The notes: a model not told the origin generated them from the letters alone. DNA of 64,000 nt from Paenisporosarcina macmurdoensis (GCF_042658845.1 NZ_JBHSRI010000025.1:620001-684000); one strand, 5' to 3'. Shown: positions 26,310-35,242, counted from the stretch's first letter. Numbers and translations are program-made.

Positions 26310-28112
26310 TTAGTTCTGTTTTAATCGCACTAAACGAAACGCGCCGTCAATTCCTTGAAGGGAAGCTTCAAAGTAATCAGTTGAATACTGGGCAAGTAAT
26401 GTTTCTGACTCGGAATTCCGTAATAAATCCTCAAATCCTTGTTGACTTAATACTAAATCATCACCAACACTTTGGTTTTGAATGCGAGCAGCCATATTCA
26501 CTGTACGCCCAAAGTAATCGAGTAAATCGTTGGCATTCACCGCGATTACTGGACCGCTGTAAAAGCCAACTTTGATAGAAACAGGTTGTGACAAGTTTGC
26601 ATTTAACTCATGTACTTGAGCTTGAATTGCGTGCGCTGCTTTTAGAGCCAAAGTATCTTGGTAAAAGCCAGCCATAACAGAGTCGCCTATCGTTTTGATA
26701 ATTGTGCCGTGATTAGATTGAATATGTTTTTTCAAGTAATCAAAGTGCTTTTTCACATCCGAATAGGCAAGTGCGTCACCAATGGCTTCATATAATTTCG
26801 TAGACCCTTTTAAATCCGTAAATAAAATCGTCATTTCACCAACGCCAATTTGTTGATCAGGAGACAATACTTCCGTTGCAAATAAATCACGGAACAGTTG
26901 GAGGGACGTTACTTCACGAGCGGTTAACGCAAATGAATCCCATTCCGTTTCTTCTAGGGCAACCACAATTTCATAGTTCGCATGATTATCAATGAGGATC
27001 TCATCTTGCGTACGAATCACGTCTGTAGTAAATCCTGATTCTGTATACGTAAGGCTATCCTTAACTTCGGAATCTTCACGATTAATGTCAACACTGTGAT
27101 TAAACTTTACTACTCGCAAACGCAACTCTTGCGGCCAATTTTTCACGTTCATCGTGCGGCTTTCGCCAGGCGGAATGCGAGTCTGTGCGACAACATGTGG
27201 GGAGTTCATTGGGCCATTCAGACAAAATAGTTGTTCATCTGTTTTTCGAATGGATGGATTAATGATGAATCGCATTTCAACGTAGCGATCGAAATTCACT
27301 TCGTAATCCACTCCACACAAATCACAATGGACCGAGTTGCTCAATTGTCTCAACGAAGTAGTTTGTTCTTTAGAGACACGACAGTTTGGACACATTAAAC
27401 TCCATTGTTGATTAAGTAAACCTGCCTTAGTCGCTAGTAAAAACATTTCTATCGTTTCAAGTTTCGCGTAGCCACGCTCATACGCCCATTTTAAAGGCTT
27501 AATATGACTCACTTCATCGTCGTTATGTGCAGTTATCATATGTACTAAACTATGTATCATTTGTTCATTCGAAAAAGTGTTGCGAAGTCTTTCTAGCAAT
27601 ATCGTCATACGCTCTGTATTTACGGATATTGACTGCTTTTTCTGAGGTCTAGGATCGTCCGCTGATGTATTTTCTTTGTACGATAAAGTGTAAGGAAAAA
27701 TGCGGCGGAGTTGAGGAATAATTATCATCTTTAATGCGATCTTTCCAAGAATATTTCGAATGGTGAAATCTGAATCTAGGATAAGACGTGTTCGAGTGTC
27801 ACTGACTCGTTGTAAACTGACCGTCCATAAAGCACGTGCAACAGGTCCGATTGAATAAGTTCTCTCTATGACGTAATGCGAAAATTTAACCCACTCGAAC
27901 GTGTGCTCAGTCCAAGCCGTTTTTACGAGACCTAATGCTTTTGCTTCCGCTTTCCGATGTAACACTTCGTTATCGTATGAGTAGTTCGAAAACTGGACAG
28001 GGAACAGCCCAATGTATTCATTTAAATGGTTCGTATCGGATAGAAGAGTCCACAAGTCTGCAATCGATAAGTCGAATTCGCGTTCTTCGTGAAAGATGAC
28101 ATTCTTGTTCAT
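26310..28112 (-). CDS. Class III adenylate/guanylate cyclase with SRPBCC and zinc-ribbon regions
   Basis: Protein of 600 residues, no membrane helix. About 1-145 resembles an SRPBCC ligand-binding domain; about 175-420 is a DUF5939-like region including a CPNC...CDLC zinc ribbon (about 245-275); about 430-600 is the catalytic domain. The two metal aspartates sit in LFTDLKGST and IGDSVMAGF, and YFGRTVNMAARIQ supplies the transition-state Asn/Arg. The Lys in IIKTIGDS suggests ATP as substrate. Class III cyclases are uncommon in Bacillales. ATG 28112 has GGAG 9 nt upstream and lies 19 bp after the HD-GYP stop, so the two form an operon. Confidence 0.88.
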   Translation of the reverse strand: MNKNVIFHEEREFDLSIADLWTLLSDTNHLNEYIGLFPVQFSNYSYDNEVLHRKAEAKALGLVKTAWTEHTFEWVKFSHYVIERTYSIGPVARALWTVSLQRVSDTRTRLILDSDFTIRNILGKIALKMIIIPQLRRIFPYTLSYKENTSADDPRPQKKQSISVNTERMTILLERLRNTFSNEQMIHSLVHMITAHNDDEVSHIKPLKWAYERGYAKLETIEMFLLATKAGLLNQQWSLMCPNCRVSKEQTTSLRQLSNSVHCDLCGVDYEVNFDRYVEMRFIINPSIRKTDEQLFCLNGPMNSPHVVAQTRIPPGESRTMNVKNWPQELRLRVVKFNHSVDINREDSEVKDSLTYTESGFTTDVIRTQDEILIDNHANYEIVVALEETEWDSFALTAREVTSLQLFRDLFATEVLSPDQQIGVGEMTILFTDLKGSTKLYEAIGDALAYSDVKKHFDYLKKHIQSNHGTIIKTIGDSVMAGFYQDTLALKAAHAIQAQVHELNANLSQPVSIKVGFYSGPVIAVNANDLLDYFGRTVNMAARIQNQSVGDDLVLSQQGFEDLLRNSESETLLAQYSTDYFEASLQGIDGAFRLVRLKQN

Positions 28113-28131
28113 AAGCAGGCTCCAATCTCTA

Positions 28132-29268
28132 TTACGTATATTTAAGGCGGATATCAATAAATGTATCGATATTTTGGTAGAATAAATCGATTAGAGACGG
28201 ATCAAAATGCTTCCCTCGTTGTTCCAATAGGAAGGTCATGATATCTTCCATGGACCATGCCTTCTTATACACACGTTCACTTGATAAAGCATCAAAAACA
28301 TCGGCAATGGCAGTAATGCGTCCAAAGATATGAATCTCTTGTTCTTTTAGACCATTCGGGTAACCAGTTCCATCCCATTTTTCATGATGTTCATGTGCAA
28401 TAATCGCTGCTGTACGTAACAATTGGCGGCTTGAATGTTTGAACACATGGTAACCAATAGATGTGTGCGTTTTCATCAAATCAAATTCTTCTTTAGATAA
28501 TGGACCAGGTTTTAATAAAATCGTATCTGGAATCGCTACTTTTCCAATGTCGTGCATAGGGGAAGCGAGTTTTAACAAACGACACTGGGACTCGGATAAA
28601 CCAGCTAACTTCGCTAATTCATAAGAATATTTTGCAACACGTTTTACATGATGACCTGTTTCTTGTGAACGACTTTCCCCGATTTCACCCATGGTCTCAA
28701 TCATTTCTCTTTGGGTTTCAATGAGTTCATTGCGTAAGATGGAAGATTCTAATGACTTACCAGAGTAAGAAGCTGCTAATGTTAAGACTTCCTTATCCCG
28801 TTCTGTAAATATTTCACTAACGGTCATTTTATTGATTGCTTGAAAAGCTCCGATGACAATCCCTTCAGAGTTTCGAAAAGGAATGCATAAGACAGATTTT
28901 GTCCGATAGCCAGTGGAGCGGTCGATTGCTTCATTAAAACGTACATCTTCATATGCATCATTTACAATAATTGATTCGCCGGTAGAAAAACTATGACCTA
29001 TGAACCCACTTTTCTCAGGAATAATTACTCGTTCAATCCCATGTGCTACAATAGTCCATAGTTGATGAGTTTCTGGATTGTGTAGCCAAACCGTGCAGCG
29101 ATCTGCAAGGACAAGACTTTTTCCTAAGTCGGCTAAAATCATTAGTAACTTATCTAAATCAGTTTCTGCTGTGATTTTCCCCATATATTCAAAAATGACC
29201 GCAAGTAATTCTTCTGACTGCAGCTCGTTTTGAGGATGAAAAGAGGGTATTGGATCATTTTTAAACAT
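28132..29268 (-). CDS. GAF and HD-GYP domain phosphodiesterase
   Basis: Protein of 378 residues: GAF about 15-165, short coiled linker, HD-GYP about 190-375. The metal site HDIGK, later His-His in AHEHHEKWDGTGYP and the diagnostic GYP are intact, so it should hydrolyse cyclic-di-GMP or a related dinucleotide. The GAF domain may bind a small molecule; FAA-type cyclic nucleotides are plausible given the adjoining cyclase, but this is inference. It is the first gene of a two-gene operon with the cyclase. Confidence 0.92.
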   Translation of the reverse strand: MFKNDPIPSFHPQNELQSEELLAVIFEYMGKITAETDLDKLLMILADLGKSLVLADRCTVWLHNPETHQLWTIVAHGIERVIIPEKSGFIGHSFSTGESIIVNDAYEDVRFNEAIDRSTGYRTKSVLCIPFRNSEGIVIGAFQAINKMTVSEIFTERDKEVLTLAASYSGKSLESSILRNELIETQREMIETMGEIGESRSQETGHHVKRVAKYSYELAKLAGLSESQCRLLKLASPMHDIGKVAIPDTILLKPGPLSKEEFDLMKTHTSIGYHVFKHSSRQLLRTAAIIAHEHHEKWDGTGYPNGLKEQEIHIFGRITAIADVFDALSSERVYKKAWSMEDIMTFLLEQRGKHFDPSLIDLFYQNIDTFIDIRLKYT

Positions 29269-29412
29269 ATCGAAAATCCTTCCTAGCTAGAAGCGATGGT
29301 TGTTTTTTTAAGGAAATTGTTGGTATGATAATATTACCATAGGTTAAACGAATCTAATAGTTTAGATAAGCGACGCCTGGACTGTTTTTTCATCGATTTG
29401 GAGGAGCTTGGA

Positions 29413-29763
29413 ATGACGGTATTTAGTTATTTGCTCATAGGCCATTTAATAGGCGATTTCTTGTTTCAAACGAGTTGGATGGCGATGTTCAAGGCAACCA
29501 AATGGCTACCTTTAGTCGTACATTGCGTCGTTTATACCATTTCCGTAACTGCCGTAGTTTTCTTTGGCTATGGTTTATTGTCGATAGGGGCAATAGCACT
29601 CTTATTCGTAAGTCATATATTCTTAGATCGACGCGTATTTGTTGCCTGGTGGGTAAAACAGATCATGCAGACAAAAGGTTCGGAGTCAAAATGGCTTAGT
29701 ATTATGGTCGATCAAATTTTCCACATAATCATTTTAGGTGCAGTTGCACACATTTGGTTTTAA
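29413..29763 (+). CDS. DUF3307 family membrane protein
   Basis: Small membrane protein of 116 residues with about four helices. LLIGHLIGDFLFQTSWMA is the DUF3307 hallmark and the terminal DQIFHIIILG is also typical. Function unknown. ATG 29413 is used with GGAGG upstream; an in-frame TTG at 29398 overlaps the RBS. The nitroreductase follows after 27 bp. Confidence 0.85.
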   Translation: MTVFSYLLIGHLIGDFLFQTSWMAMFKATKWLPLVVHCVVYTISVTAVVFFGYGLLSIGAIALLFVSHIFLDRRVFVAWWVKQIMQTKGSESKWLSIMVDQIFHIIILGAVAHIWF

Positions 29764-29790
29764 CTTGTTAGCGAAAAGGAGAACTTACAC

Positions 29791-30366
29791 ATGAATGAAC
29801 AATCTTTATCAGTACGCGATGCAATACTACAACGCCGCTCAGTCAAAGTATTTAATGGACAACCTGTAGAACGCGACACATTAATGACAGTTTTGGAAGA
29901 TGCAAAATGGGCACCAAACCACGGAAACCGTGAACCATGGAGATTAGTTGTTGCTTGTGGTAGAGAATTGACTGAACTACATACGGTGTTACGCGAATTT
30001 GGCGTAGCAAAGTGGAAAGACCTTTCTGAAGACGATTTAGCCAAGCAAATGAAAAAATTTGTAACTCCTGGAGCTTATGCATTTGTGGTCGTTTCTGAAG
30101 ATGTACGTCAAAAAGAACGATTAGAAGATTTTGCTGCGGCAAGTAGTTACATCCAAAATGCGCAATTATTAGCTTGGGACTTAGGTATTGGAGCTTGTTG
30201 GAAAACACCTCCATTTTTAGATGCACCGAAATTCCGTGAAGCTCTAGGCGTAAAAAAAGCTGAACGAATTATTAGCATGCTACAATTCGGTTATTTTGAC
30301 GAAATGCCAAAAGCCAAACCTCGCAAATCTGTCGAAGAATTCGTTACTTTCTTCGGTTCAAAATAA
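29791..30366 (+). CDS. Nitroreductase family protein (YdjA-like)
   Basis: FMN-dependent oxidoreductase of 191 residues. RRSVKVFNGQPV at the N-terminus binds the FMN phosphate, KWAPNHGNREPWR and the GIGACWKTPP segment complete the flavin site. Natural substrate unknown. RBS AAAGGAGA. Probably co-transcribed with the DUF3307 gene and closed by a strong terminator. Confidence 0.9.
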   Translation: MNEQSLSVRDAILQRRSVKVFNGQPVERDTLMTVLEDAKWAPNHGNREPWRLVVACGRELTELHTVLREFGVAKWKDLSEDDLAKQMKKFVTPGAYAFVVVSEDVRQKERLEDFAAASSYIQNAQLLAWDLGIGACWKTPPFLDAPKFREALGVKKAERIISMLQFGYFDEMPKAKPRKSVEEFVTFFGSK

Positions 30367-30370
30367 AAAA

Positions 30371-30410
30371 ATCCCGACTCATCGCACTTATGCGAGCGTC
30401 GGGATTTTTT
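30371..30410 (+). terminator. Terminator of the nitroreductase gene
   Basis: ATCCCGAC-ATCGCA / TGCGA-GTCGGGAT followed by TTTTTT. Confidence 0.9.
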
Positions 30411-30429
30411 ACTTATTAGGCAAGCCAGT

Positions 30430-30680
30430 TTATCACTCAGGTTTCCGGTGAGCTTTGGAAAGCAATCCATGCTGCACTATTATCTAGAGAATGAGTACAA
30501 TGTGGATGTGACATCGTCACATCCACATTGTAATTTTACAGATAATCTTGCGGCTCGGATGCTTTCGTCGCTCCCTTACAACCTGGGAGCAAATGGTTTG
30601 TTGAATTTGGTTTACTAAAGAATCGTCACTTTTTTCAGCAATCCAAGCAGCCGAAGATGCAATTTCGGCTACTTTTGCAT
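30430..30680 (-). ncRNA. Candidate structured RNA unit, inverted copy
   Basis: On the minus strand, in order: hairpin A (GCCGAAAT / ATTTCGGC class, 30650-30669), ATTCTTTAGTAAACCAAA (30606-30623), CCAGGTTGTAAGGGAGCGA (30568-30586), CCGCAAGATTATCTG, hairpin B (17 perfect pairs with GTGAC-GAT-GTCAC at the tip, 30496-30532), ATAGTGCAGCA (30470-30480) and GGAAACCTGAG. The same order of motifs occurs in the plus-strand units at 30903-31510. No reading frame. Whether it is transcribed is unknown. Confidence 0.6.
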
Positions 30681-30730
30681 TTCTATATTTTGGAGAGTTC
30701 TTTCTTTAACGAGTCCGCTAGATTGATTCG

Positions 30731-30878
30731 TGTTGATGAGAGCCACAATTTGAAAGACAATTGTGGCTCTTCCTCTGAGGAAATGTTCTGCGAGAGATTA
30801 GCGTCCGCTCAATTTAAAGAACTACCCCAGGTTGGTAGCCAGAGCCACAAATAAAAAACATTTGTGGCTATGGCTAGC
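30731..30878 (+). ncRNA. Partial unit with two GAGCCACAA hairpins
   Basis: Hairpin AGAGCCACAATT / AATTGTGGCTCT (30739-30771) is followed by CCCCAGGTTGGTAGCC (30826-30841) and a second hairpin AGCCACAAAT / ATTTGTGGCT extended by TAGCCA/TGGCTA (30837-30877), then a T-rich tract. The second hairpin occupies the position of hairpin B before the ATAGTGCAGCA module, so this is read as a shortened unit. Confidence 0.45.
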
Positions 30879-30902
30879 ACGCCTTTATTTTTTCTCTAGC
30901 TT

Positions 30903-31185
30903 ATAGTGCAGCAGAGAGTTCGTCTGAAGCGCACTGAAAACCTATTTGCCTTAGATTAGAAAGGAGAATGGTCTGAAATAAAGTAAGCAGGAAGAGACCA
31001 AAATATCATTTTCGGTCGAATATCTACATAAAGATAGTGTCTATTCTTTAGTAAACCAAACGAACTTAACTAGGCGCGTCCAGGTTTTCAGGGAGCGAAG
31101 GACGAATCCCCGCCGCAGAATGATCTGAAAAAAGAAAGTTGGGCGAGTGACGCAGTCACAAGCCCAATTCTTTGTTCTCAAGATT
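30903..31185 (+). ncRNA. Candidate structured RNA, tandem unit 1
   Basis: Starts with module C (ATAGTGCAGCA...AAGCGCACTGAAAACCT, AGTGC/GCACT stem), then hairpin A (30996-31017), ATTCTTTAGTAAACCAAA (31043-31060), CAGGTTTTCAGGGAGCGA (31081-31098), CCGCCGCAGAATGATCTG and hairpin B (31139-31167, tip GTGAC-GCA-GTCAC). AGGTTTTCAG at 31082-31091 is exactly complementary to CTGAAAACCT at 31217-31226 in the next module C, allowing a 10-bp long-range helix. Repeats 282-283 nt later. No protein is encoded. Confidence 0.65.
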
Positions 31186-31510
31186 ATAGTGCAGCAGAGA
31201 ATTCGTCTGAAGCGCACTGAAAACCTATCTGCCTTAGATTAGAAAAAGATTGGTCTGAAATAAAGTATGAAGGAAGAGACCGAAATATCATTTTCGGTCG
31301 AATATCTACATAAAGATAGTGTCTATTCTTTAGTAAACCAAACGAACTTAACTATGCGCGTTCAGGTTATAAGGGAGCGAAGGACGAATCCCCGCCGCAG
31401 AATGATCTAAAAAAACAGAGTTGGGCAAGTGACGAAGTCACAAGCCCAACTCTTTAATCTTTAGCTTATAGTGCAGCAGAGGAAACGTCCAAAGCGCACT
31501 GAAAACCTAT
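31186..31510 (+). ncRNA. Candidate structured RNA, tandem unit 2 plus third module C
   Basis: Second copy of the unit: module C at 31186-31226, hairpin A GACCGAAA/TTTCGGTC (31278-31299, here fully paired whereas unit 1 has one mismatch), ATTCTTTAGTAAACCAAA (31325-31342), CAGGTTATAAGGGAGCGA (31363-31380), hairpin B AGAGTTGGGC / GCCCAACTCT with tip GTGAC-GAA-GTCAC (31417-31453), and module C again at 31468-31508. It runs up to the 3' end of the convergent dipeptidase gene. Confidence 0.65.
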
Positions 31511-31574
31511 TTGCAACAGTTAAGAAAATATCACTCAGTCTTATCATTCTGTAAAGAAAGGTCCGAATTAAAAC

Positions 31575-32972
31575 TTACTTCTTCAAATCTTGTGGAGCAA
31601 ACTTAGCGATTTCATAATAGTAATCGCCTATAACTCGAAGACCTTGGTCAAAATTCTCTAAATGGAAATGCTCGTTTGGTGCATGGAAATTCTCCGAAGC
31701 TAATCCGAAGCCCATAAGGACAACAGGCAGTCCTAAAATTTCATCAAATGCTGCCACGATTGGAATAGAGCCGCCACCGCGTACATAAGAAGTAGGTACA
31801 TTATATACTTTTTCGTATGAACGACCTGCTGCTTGAATAGCTGGATGATCGAAAGGCGTAATAAATGGTTTTCCTTTATCAAACTCAGTGACTTCTACTG
31901 AAACCCCAACTGGTTTATGTTTTTCAATATGTGCTTTTAATTTCTCTACGATTTCATCAGGATCTTGATTTGGAACTAAGCGACACGTGATTTTGGCGCC
32001 AGCATCAGCAGGGAGTACCGTTTTAATCCCTTCACCAGAGAAACCACCGAAAACTCCGTTAACTTCTAAAGTTGGACGAACCCAAGTACGCTCTAAATGT
32101 GTATAACCTTTTTCACCAAATAACTCTTCTACACCTAATTCTCTTTTCAATGCTTCTTCGTCAAATTCAAGTGCAACATAGGCAGCACGTTCTTCTTCTG
32201 TAACTGGAAGAACATTGTCATAGAAACCTTCAACTTGAATCGTACCTTCTGCATCACGGAATGAATTAAGTACTTCTACTAAAGCATGAATAGCGTTTTG
32301 AACACCGCCGCCGTACAATCCAGAGTGAAGGTCGCTTTTCGCACCTTTTACTTGAATTTGAACACCAGCTAAACCGCGTAATCCATAACATACAGCAGGT
32401 TTCCCTGGACCTTGCATACCCGTATCTGAAATGACAATGATATCAGCTGCAAGTTTTTCAGTATTAGCCAATACATACTCAGGCAAGTTTGGACTTCCAA
32501 TTTCCTCTTCGCCTTCAATACAGAATTTCACATTAACAGGTAAAGAACCTTCAGTTTTGAATAAAGCCTCAATTGCTTTTACATGCATGTAAACTTGTCC
32601 TTTATCATCACTGGCACCGCGTGCAAATAATTTGTTGTCGCGGACTTGAGGATTAAACGGCTCTGATTCCCATAAATTTAAGGGATCCACTGGTTGAACG
32701 TCGTAATGACCATAAACTAAAATGGTTGGCTTTCCTTCAGCATGCAACCAATCTGCATACACAACGGGATGACCTTTCGTTTCATCTATAGATACATTTT
32801 CTAAACCAGCTTTTTTCAATGAGGCAGCTAACCACTCAGCAGCAGTTAACATATCTGTTTTATGATCAGATAATGCACTGACACTTGGGATGCGCAAAAA
32901 TTGTTTTAATTCATTTAAATGTTCTTCGCGGTTCAATTCAAAATAACTATTTAGTGCTTGTAAATGGCTCAT
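31575..32972 (-). CDS. M20 family dipeptidase
   Basis: Zinc di/tripeptidase of 465 residues related to CNDP/DapE/PepV. VYGHYDVQPVDP (first metal ligand), RGASDDKGQ (bridging Asp), EGEEEIGS (general base Glu plus ligand) and the C-terminal NFHAPNEHFHLE (last His ligand) are intact; the lid domain occupies about 205-320. Cytoplasmic. ATG 32972 follows AAAGAGGG. Single gene, divergent from the CNNM-type gene. Confidence 0.93.
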   Translation of the reverse strand: MSHLQALNSYFELNREEHLNELKQFLRIPSVSALSDHKTDMLTAAEWLAASLKKAGLENVSIDETKGHPVVYADWLHAEGKPTILVYGHYDVQPVDPLNLWESEPFNPQVRDNKLFARGASDDKGQVYMHVKAIEALFKTEGSLPVNVKFCIEGEEEIGSPNLPEYVLANTEKLAADIIVISDTGMQGPGKPAVCYGLRGLAGVQIQVKGAKSDLHSGLYGGGVQNAIHALVEVLNSFRDAEGTIQVEGFYDNVLPVTEEERAAYVALEFDEEALKRELGVEELFGEKGYTHLERTWVRPTLEVNGVFGGFSGEGIKTVLPADAGAKITCRLVPNQDPDEIVEKLKAHIEKHKPVGVSVEVTEFDKGKPFITPFDHPAIQAAGRSYEKVYNVPTSYVRGGGSIPIVAAFDEILGLPVVLMGFGLASENFHAPNEHFHLENFDQGLRVIGDYYYEIAKFAPQDLKK

Positions 32973-33137
32973 CGAATCCCTCTTTTCGCAAAATTTCGTG
33001 AATGGAAATAGTATAGCACAAATCTATTAAAACTTTGTAGAGTGGCAAAAGGGACAGGTAAATTCGGAATATGGTATGATATGAATACTAGAAATTGAGC
33101 GGATTTTTTTTGACTCATATAGGAGGAAACACCGTTA

Positions 33138-34391
33138 ATGGAATTTATAGCTTTGGCCATTAGTTTAGTCTTGTCGTCTTTCTTTTCAGGCAGTGAAACG
33201 GCACTAACTGCAGTAAATAGGATGAAGGTCCAGCTTCGCGCGGAACAAGGAGAGAGGATGGCACAAAAACTTCTCATGTTAATCGCGAAACCGGACCGCA
33301 TGATTACGACAATTTTAATCGGAAACAATATTGTTAATATAGCCATGCCTACATTATTGACACTAATCGCATTAAAATATGATTGGGATATTGCCCTAGC
33401 AACGGCTGGTTTGACAATTATCATCATCATCTTTGGTGAGGTATTGCCAAAAACAATCGCAGTGACGTTTGCAGATAAAATAGCGTACATCGTGGCACCA
33501 ATCATTTCAGTTCTTGTTCAACTTTTACGTCCTCTTACTTTCTTAATTGCGAAATTCACAAATATCTTCATTCGCATTATTTCAAAAGGTGCCGTAAAGG
33601 AAGCAACATTAACTAAAGAAGAGCTGCGTTCGATGGTAGATATCGCATCAACAGAAGGAACCTTCAAAGAAGATGAGTCTGAACGACTTAAAGGCGTTTT
33701 AGATTTCCCGCATAAAGACGTAGAAGATGTATTGGAAACGCACCGTACAGAAATAGTCGGTATTCCAACTAACGCTACATATGATGAAGTACGCGATATT
33801 ATTTTAGAACATTATTACACGCGCTACCCGGTATATGAAGATAGTATGGACCATATTGTCGGTATGTTTTATTCGAAAACATTTATCGAATGGTCAATGG
33901 ATCCAACGATGGATATGCATGATTTAATAGACAAAGACCCATTGTTCGTCGTCCAATCTGTTAGTGTTGAGAAAGTATTTAAACAAATGCTTACTAAGAA
34001 AAAACATATGGCAATTGTCCTCGATGAATATGGTGGTACACTTGGAATTGTAACGCATGAAGATATTATTGAAGAAATGATTGGCCAAGAAATAGAAGAT
34101 GAATCTGATGAAGATGAAGATATTTTAGTTTATGAAATGACTGAAAATCGTCTCATTTGTCATGGTCGACTAGAAATTGAAGACGTAAACGAAATGTTCA
34201 AAGTTAAAATTCCAAATGATCACGATACAATTGGCGGATTTGTTCTCCAACAATTAGGACATATGCCGGAAACGGGTGAGCAGTTCAGTTATGAAAAACT
34301 TCATTTTGAAGTAAATGAAATGGACCGCAATCGCATCTTACAATTAACTATTACCATAAAAGAAAACGAAGAAGTGCTGAATGACGAATAG
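33138..34391 (+). CDS. CNNM/CorC-type transporter protein (hemolysin III-like, UPF0053)
   Basis: Membrane protein of 417 residues: DUF21 transmembrane domain about 1-175 (SSFFSGSETALTAVNR, FGEVLPKTIA), two CBS domains about 200-330 (EYGGTLGIVTHEDIIEEMIG) and a CorC_HlyC C-terminal domain about 345-410. The family is linked to magnesium efflux. RBS AGGAGG. The 303-bp gap after it holds its terminator and an AT-rich stretch with a possible TATAAT at 34492. Confidence 0.92.
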   Translation: MEFIALAISLVLSSFFSGSETALTAVNRMKVQLRAEQGERMAQKLLMLIAKPDRMITTILIGNNIVNIAMPTLLTLIALKYDWDIALATAGLTIIIIIFGEVLPKTIAVTFADKIAYIVAPIISVLVQLLRPLTFLIAKFTNIFIRIISKGAVKEATLTKEELRSMVDIASTEGTFKEDESERLKGVLDFPHKDVEDVLETHRTEIVGIPTNATYDEVRDIILEHYYTRYPVYEDSMDHIVGMFYSKTFIEWSMDPTMDMHDLIDKDPLFVVQSVSVEKVFKQMLTKKKHMAIVLDEYGGTLGIVTHEDIIEEMIGQEIEDESDEDEDILVYEMTENRLICHGRLEIEDVNEMFKVKIPNDHDTIGGFVLQQLGHMPETGEQFSYEKLHFEVNEMDRNRILQLTITIKENEEVLNDE

Positions 34392-34410
34392 TCATCAGCA
34401 CTTTTTTTCT
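34373..34410 (+). terminator. Terminator of the CNNM-type gene
   Basis: AAGTGCTGA-TGAC / GTCA-TCAGCACTT, overlapping the stop, followed by seven T. Confidence 0.88.
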
Positions 34411-34694
34411 GTCTTAAGAGTTCTACAAATAGAATAAATAATAGGTTAGTGATTGCTTAAAGGGAGGGGCGTTTATTCCCGTTCGTTTTGATATAATCAC
34501 TTTTGTTGAAGTTTTAATGCCTTTCACTCATGTTCCGATTCCTGTCTTCTAGCGCCGGTGTCACCCTTACTCCCCCTGTTACACTTTTCTTTCTTACACG
34601 TTTGTAATTAATTTGAAAGTGAATACGATAGAGCGTAAGGTTCGTTTTTGGCAAAATAAAAGCATCAGCAAGAATCGAACGGAGGACATTTCGG

Positions 34695-35240
34695 ATGAAC
34701 GGACAAATAGAGCAAGTGTACGAGGAATATCATCGTTATATATATCACTTATGTTTAAAATTGACACGCAACCAAACGGAAGCAGAAGATTTAATGCAAG
34801 AAGTTTGGATGAAAGTAGTGCGTTACGAAGCATACGTGAAAGATGTGGATCATTTAAAAGCTTGGTTAACAACGATTTGTATGAACACATTTCGCGATCG
34901 CTATCGCAAAACGGTTCGTCGTAGCAAACACATATTAAATCAACCTGATCAATTAGATGTTCCAGTGCTTGATTTATTTCCAAGTGATTCACTAACTGCC
35001 GAAGATATTTTGGAAAAAGACGATTTATCTCAAATGGTGCAACTGAAAATTGCAGAGCTTGATGGCATTTATAAAACGACGGTCTTATATTTCTATGTAT
35101 ACCAATACTCACTTATTGAAATTGCCGATTTGATGAAAGTATCCATTGGAACGGTTAAGTCTCGTCTCTTTAGAGCGAAACAACGTTTAAAAGAAATGAT
35201 GATAGCAGATACAGCTGCTGTTGAATATCTACCAGCATAA
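34695..35240 (+). CDS. ECF-type sigma-70 factor
   Basis: RNA polymerase sigma factor of 181 residues: region 2 about 5-75 (AEDLMQEVWMKVVR, LKAWLTTICMNTFRDRYR) and region 4 about 115-170 (YSLIEIADLMKVSIGTVKSRLFRAKQRL). No anti-sigma gene follows; instead a terminator and a repeat array. It may therefore be controlled by an unlinked partner or by its own short C-terminal tail. RBS CGGAGGAC. Target promoters unknown. Confidence 0.93.
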   Translation: MNGQIEQVYEEYHRYIYHLCLKLTRNQTEAEDLMQEVWMKVVRYEAYVKDVDHLKAWLTTICMNTFRDRYRKTVRRSKHILNQPDQLDVPVLDLFPSDSLTAEDILEKDDLSQMVQLKIAELDGIYKTTVLYFYVYQYSLIEIADLMKVSIGTVKSRLFRAKQRLKEMMIADTAAVEYLPA

Positions 35241-35242
35241 TG

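Noticed and set aside
30903..31510. Known riboswitch, T-box, 6S RNA, RNase P RNA or ydaO-type element
   Set aside because: None of their diagnostic sequences (for example AGGGTGGNACCGCG for T-box or the ydaO GGGGAACC core) is found, and no gene lies downstream in the same direction.
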